From Saprospira grandis DSM 2844 (lineage in GTDB: Bacteria; Bacteroidota; Bacteroidia; Chitinophagales; Saprospiraceae): a stretch of DNA of 34,935 nt. This document shows, piece after piece, positions 32,027 to 34,935 of the stretch. The notes under the pieces are model-generated. The model saw only the letters and a program-made list of their open reading frames with translations, had not been told where the DNA came from and made no database searches. The position numbers and the translations under genes were made by a program. Positions within the stretch are counted from its first letter, which is position 1. Every line of letters begins with the position of its first letter. The stretch lies in the NCBI GenBank assembly GCA_945888475.1, contig CAMDAB010000027.1, positions 1-34,935 of the forward strand, read 5' to 3'.

Positions 32027-32939
32027 ATCTCCACTTTTTTAAGGTACCTGATTTGAATTTCCATTCAGGGGTATATAAGGTATCACCAAAATCCTGCGGA
32101 TACCATGGAGACAATTGAGTATTATGATCAAAATTTTTAAGCAGGTGTATGCTCTGTGCCGGCATATAACTCTGCGCAAGTAGGAATATTTTTGAGCCGT
32201 TTTCAATGTTTTCGGCTACATCCATTACAAGTACAGCATGTCCTGGAAAACCCCCTTTTATAAAGACATCGCCGGCCTTTATATCTTTCAAATCGGCAGT
32301 AGCTAATTCTTTTTCCAATGAGGCTGTGCCTGCATAGGAAAAAACCATACGAAGGTATTTTTTAAAATTGGGGTAAGCATTGTCAGTTTGAGTACCTATG
32401 GCGCTGAAACTAACGCTATTTCCCTTTACCGTTGGTTTTTTACCCTTTCGCCAGTCATCGAATGAAACCTTGTGGCCACTTGTGAAATTGAAATGGATTT
32501 TATCATATTCGCCCCTGCTGTAATGAAACTCAGCTTTAAGCCGCATAACTGCATCGGCGCATTGTTGTAAGTCGCTATTGCCAATTTCGATATTTATAAT
32601 TCTTTCTGCGCCTTTCTGATATGATTTTTCACTCCCGTCGTAAAGCATAACTTTTGAGCTCCTCGGATTTAAAGGCAAGTATCTTAGCCATTCGGCAAAA
32701 GAGCCTTTTGGGGTCTGCACCCTGCGATAGCCTTTTGGAACAGGTATTTGATTGACTAAGGCATCACCGCTTTGATAATCCGTTTTTGTGAGCCAGGCAT
32801 AGCTTAGATGCAACGGTTTTTCGAGGCTATCAAGCACTATGAGTTTTTCTCCGCCACTTCCGTTAGCATCGGCATTTTGACAACTGTAACAGAGTGTAAA
32901 TAGTGCGAGAATTGAGCCTATTTTACAAAAGTAATTCAT
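32025..32939 (-). CDS. DUF4846-family lipoprotein
   Basis: This 304-residue protein has a lipobox-like LCYSC (C20) after a short signal peptide. The body matches the DUF4846 pattern as I remember it: QIPVPKGYRRVQTPKGSFAEWLRYLPL near the N-terminus, a central HYSRGEYDKIHFNFTSGHKVSFDDWRKG, and GDVFIKGGFPGHAVLVMDVAEN near the C-terminus, which resembles a papain-like/NlpC-type histidine strand. No biochemical role is established for the family, so function is open. Its ATG overlaps the ribD stop by four bases (ATGA), so it is translated in coupling with ribD, an odd partner for an envelope lipoprotein. Its 3' end faces clpC. Confidence 0.82.
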   Translation of the reverse strand: MNYFCKIGSILALFTLCYSCQNADANGSGGEKLIVLDSLEKPLHLSYAWLTKTDYQSGDALVNQIPVPKGYRRVQTPKGSFAEWLRYLPLNPRSSKVMLYDGSEKSYQKGAERIINIEIGNSDLQQCADAVMRLKAEFHYSRGEYDKIHFNFTSGHKVSFDDWRKGKKPTVKGNSVSFSAIGTQTDNAYPNFKKYLRMVFSYAGTASLEKELATADLKDIKAGDVFIKGGFPGHAVLVMDVAENIENGSKIFLLAQSYMPAQSIHLLKNFDHNTQLSPWYPQDFGDTLYTPEWKFKSGTLKKWR

Positions 32940-33988
32940 AGGGTGATTTTGTTATTAATATAATATTCAATACTGTCATTGCCCAATTGTTCAATTGCTT
33001 GGCAAAGTGCCGGACTGAGTATTGGGGCTTCAATTCCTTGGTTAATTAATTTAGTATTGCTTCTGATGATATAAGCTTCATCCCAAAAATTCATACTCAA
33101 AAAGGAGTTGAGTAAGCTGGCCCCGCCTTCAATTAGGACAGAACTGATTTTTCTCAGATAGAGTTCATGCATAGCTTTTTGCAAAAAATCGGCCGAATTG
33201 AAATTCAACACAATGTATTCTACATTATTTTTCTGAATAACAGGCTCAAATGCTGTAAAAACCAAGGTTTTTTGATTGCCATCGAATAAGTGTAGCTTTT
33301 CTGACAATCTTAAATTTTTGTCAAACACAACCCTTGTTGGCTGTTCTCCAAAATAATGCCTGAGGTTTAGTTGTGGATTATCGCATGCAGCAGTTTCGGT
33401 GCCAACAATAATAGCGGCTTCATTTGCCCTCAATTTATGCACAAAATGTTTCGACATTGGCCCTGAGATCTGAAGATTCTCGCCTCGGATGCCCATAAAG
33501 CCATCGCTGCTGACGGCAAATTTCAATACAATATAAGGGAGTTTTTTTTGGACATTACAAAAAAATCTTCGATTTAGCCAGGCGACTTCTTTTTCGAGTA
33601 CCCCTGTTATAACATCAACGCCAGCTTTTTTTAATTTTTCAATACTTTGACCAGCAACTTCGTGATATGGGTCTCTGCATCCAATAACTACTCTTGGAAT
33701 TTGATGTTGAAGTATGAGGTCAACACAGGGTGGTGTTTTACCAAAATGAAAACAAGGTTCAAGTGTTACATAAAGGCAACTTTCGCTCAGAAGGCTTTTG
33801 TCTTGAACTGAATTAATTGCATTTACTTCTGCATGCGCAGCGCCGAAAAGCTTATGCCAGCCTTCACCAATAATTTTAGCCTTGTGAACAATTATCGAGC
33901 CCACTTCAGGATTGGGTCGGTTTCGACCGCCGGCAAGTGTTGCAAGTTGTATACAGCGCCGCATGAATAATTGATCAATTGCTTCCAT
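32936..33988 (-). CDS. ribD: Bifunctional riboflavin biosynthesis deaminase/reductase RibD
   Basis: RibD catalyses steps two and three of riboflavin synthesis: deamination of the pyrimidine, then reduction of its ribosyl side chain with NADPH. The N-terminal deaminase has HAEVNAI and the PCFHFGKTPPC segment, giving the zinc ligands H, C and C plus the catalytic E (H52, E54, C79, C88, counted from the start used here). NRPNPEVGSIIV is the substrate-binding segment. The C-terminal reductase domain starts near ILKFAVSSDGFMGI and includes TAACDNPQLNLR and VLIEGGASLLNSFL. I use the ATG at 33986-33988 (MEAIDQLFMRRCIQLA), the usual family start. A TTG seven codons upstream is in frame but is part of an exact TAnnTTTG box (minus strand, 34014-34007), so it is more likely promoter than start. 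No FMN riboswitch precedes it. Confidence 0.93.
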   Translation of the reverse strand: MEAIDQLFMRRCIQLATLAGGRNRPNPEVGSIIVHKAKIIGEGWHKLFGAAHAEVNAINSVQDKSLLSESCLYVTLEPCFHFGKTPPCVDLILQHQIPRVVIGCRDPYHEVAGQSIEKLKKAGVDVITGVLEKEVAWLNRRFFCNVQKKLPYIVLKFAVSSDGFMGIRGENLQISGPMSKHFVHKLRANEAAIIVGTETAACDNPQLNLRHYFGEQPTRVVFDKNLRLSEKLHLFDGNQKTLVFTAFEPVIQKNNVEYIVLNFNSADFLQKAMHELYLRKISSVLIEGGASLLNSFLSMNFWDEAYIIRSNTKLINQGIEAPILSPALCQAIEQLGNDSIEYYINNKITL

Positions 33989-34009
33989 TTTACTTATTTT
34001 ATGATGCAA

Positions 34010-34363
34010 ATGTAAATAATTGATTTTTTAAGATTAAAAATATATTTCAAAACAAATTCCAACCCTATGCAGATCTTTGACGTCACTTAATTGAATTTAG
34101 ATGTTTTTTTAAAAAATGATGAATGTCATTTATTTATTTATTAGATATAAATTATTTGTTTTCAAGCTATTGAGCTGTATTTTTTTAGTTTTAGTTTTTA
34201 ATTTAAAATTTAACTTGTTAGTTTAAAATCTTTTAACATAACTTTGTTCGGCAATTGGCTAACATTAAGCCCTTTTTTGAAATTTAATTTGTCTTATATA
34301 GCTGTATTCAGCTTTTTTTATATTTTTAACATAGTTGTTTTATTCTAAAGAACCAAATTTTTT
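34010..34363. other. Divergent AT-rich intergenic region between ribD and the outer-membrane protein gene
   Basis: No gene is visible. The region is very AT-rich with many T-runs. It holds the minus-strand TACATTTG box near ribD (34007-34014, partly just outside) and a complete plus-strand promoter at 34215-34246. Nothing resembling a riboswitch or small RNA stem was found. Confidence 0.55.
34215..34246 (+). promoter_or_regulatory. Bacteroidota-type promoter of the outer-membrane protein gene
   Basis: TTG (34215-34217) is followed after 21 bases by TAACTTTG (34239-34246), matching TTG-N(19-21)-TAnnTTTG exactly. Transcription would start near 34252, leaving a leader of about 110 bases that is long and AT-rich, as is frequent for abundant outer-membrane proteins. 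Confidence 0.6.
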
Positions 34364-34935
34364 ATGAAAAAACTGTCAATTTTATTCGTTTTGGCGTTCG
34401 TTTCTTTTCTTGGTACAATCAGTGCTCAAGAAGAAACAACGGGCGGTGTACAACAGATTACCAACAAAAACGGTATTAACGTTTTGCCTGAGGCTGGTTC
34501 ATATGCAATCGGTTTCGATGCATTACCTTTCCTCCGTTATGCTGGTAACATGTTTAATGGTAACACCAACAACAACAATCCCGCTGCAGGTTTCGCAAAC
34601 CAAGGCGGTTCTGGCATAGGTGGTACCCTTTATGGAAAGTACTTCCTTTCTGAGTCTAACGCAATTCGCGCCAGATTCTCAATCAATCAGTCAACTATCC
34701 AGGATGTTAATCGTGTGGTGCTTGACGGTCAATCTTTTCCTCAAAGCAATATTGAAGTTGAAGACGAATTCGTCAACAGTAATTTCAATGTTCAATTGGG
34801 TGGTGGTATGGAATGGCGCCGTGGTAAAGGTCGTTTGATGGGTGTTTATGGTGCTGAGGCCCTTGTAGGTTTATCTACCTCAAGTGAGTCTTACACTTAT
34901 GGCAATGCTATCACTGCGGGCAACCAGGCTCCAAC
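34364..34935 (+). CDS. Outer-membrane beta-barrel-type protein, 3'-truncated
   Basis: The frame is open from ATG at 34364 to the window end (190 codons visible) and the gene continues beyond it. A clear signal peptide, MKKLSILFVLAFVSFLGTISAQ, is followed by EETTGGVQQITNKNGINVLPEAGSYAIGFDALPFLRYAGNMFNG. The rest alternates polar and hydrophobic residues in strand-like blocks (IGGTLYGKYFL, AIRARFSINQ, FNVQLGGGMEWRRGKGRLMGVYGAEALVG), as in small outer-membrane barrels. I know similar-looking Bacteroidota proteins that start with this GxxxLPEAGxxAIGFDA pattern, but no function is established. It is preceded by a strong consensus promoter, consistent with high expression. Total length and C-terminal domain cannot be seen. 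Confidence 0.82.
   Translation, partial: MKKLSILFVLAFVSFLGTISAQEETTGGVQQITNKNGINVLPEAGSYAIGFDALPFLRYAGNMFNGNTNNNNPAAGFANQGGSGIGGTLYGKYFLSESNAIRARFSINQSTIQDVNRVVLDGQSFPQSNIEVEDEFVNSNFNVQLGGGMEWRRGKGRLMGVYGAEALVGLSTSSESYTYGNAITAGNQAP

Noticed and set aside
34010-34363. FMN riboswitch upstream of ribD
   Set aside because: No conserved FMN-element sequence or long leader; the likely promoter box sits directly at the gene start.

Overview
The window reads as a chromosomal segment of a Bacteroidota bacterium. The evidence is two very large secreted proteins ending in the two kinds of type IX secretion (T9SS) C-terminal sorting domain, SprB-type and HYR-like repeats, several lipoproteins with Bacteroidota-style lipoboxes, promoters matching the Bacteroidota TTG/TAnnTTTG consensus, and start codons with little Shine-Dalgarno signal. 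A Chitinophagia/Saprospiria-like environmental lineage fits, but no rRNA or phylogenetic marker is present to fix the order. There are 18 intact protein genes and two that run off the ends. I see no rRNA, tRNA, CRISPR array, phage or classical IS.

Left part (1-9.3 kb): the 3' end of a PLP-dependent amino-acid decarboxylase gene meets the sbcD-sbcC DNA-repair operon (minus strand) tail to tail. Next is a 588-bp unit at 5969-6556 in which a small GxxExxY (PDDEXK-like) nuclease gene sits between near-identical inverted repeats of 31/32 bp. A minus-strand group follows: a TerB-like protein, then a terminator, then a TPR-like membrane protein and an FGE/SUMF1-fold lipoprotein.

Middle (9.4-27 kb): two T9SS cargo genes dominate. 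The first encodes an 1846-residue reprolysin-like metalloprotease with a P-domain, ten SprB repeats and a type A sorting domain. The second encodes a 2770-residue adhesin-like protein with about 23 HYR-like four-cysteine repeats and a CHU_C/type B sorting domain. Between them lie a family 2 glycosyltransferase and a map-yheCD-like-(unknown) cluster.

Right part (27-34.9 kb): a small lipoprotein gene converges on and overlaps rnz. An anti-sigma-factor-antagonist (STAS) gene is translationally coupled to rnz. Divergent from it is clpC with its own terminator. A ribD-DUF4846 lipoprotein operon follows, and last the start of an outer-membrane protein gene behind a good Bacteroidota promoter.

Most of the window is housekeeping and surface biology: DNA repair, methionine removal, tRNA 3' processing, protein quality control, riboflavin synthesis, secreted protease and adhesin. 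The best candidate for something poorly described is the inverted-repeat-bracketed nuclease gene. The YheCD-like ATP-grasp enzyme next to map, and the TerB/TPR/SUMF1 group, are secondary leads.
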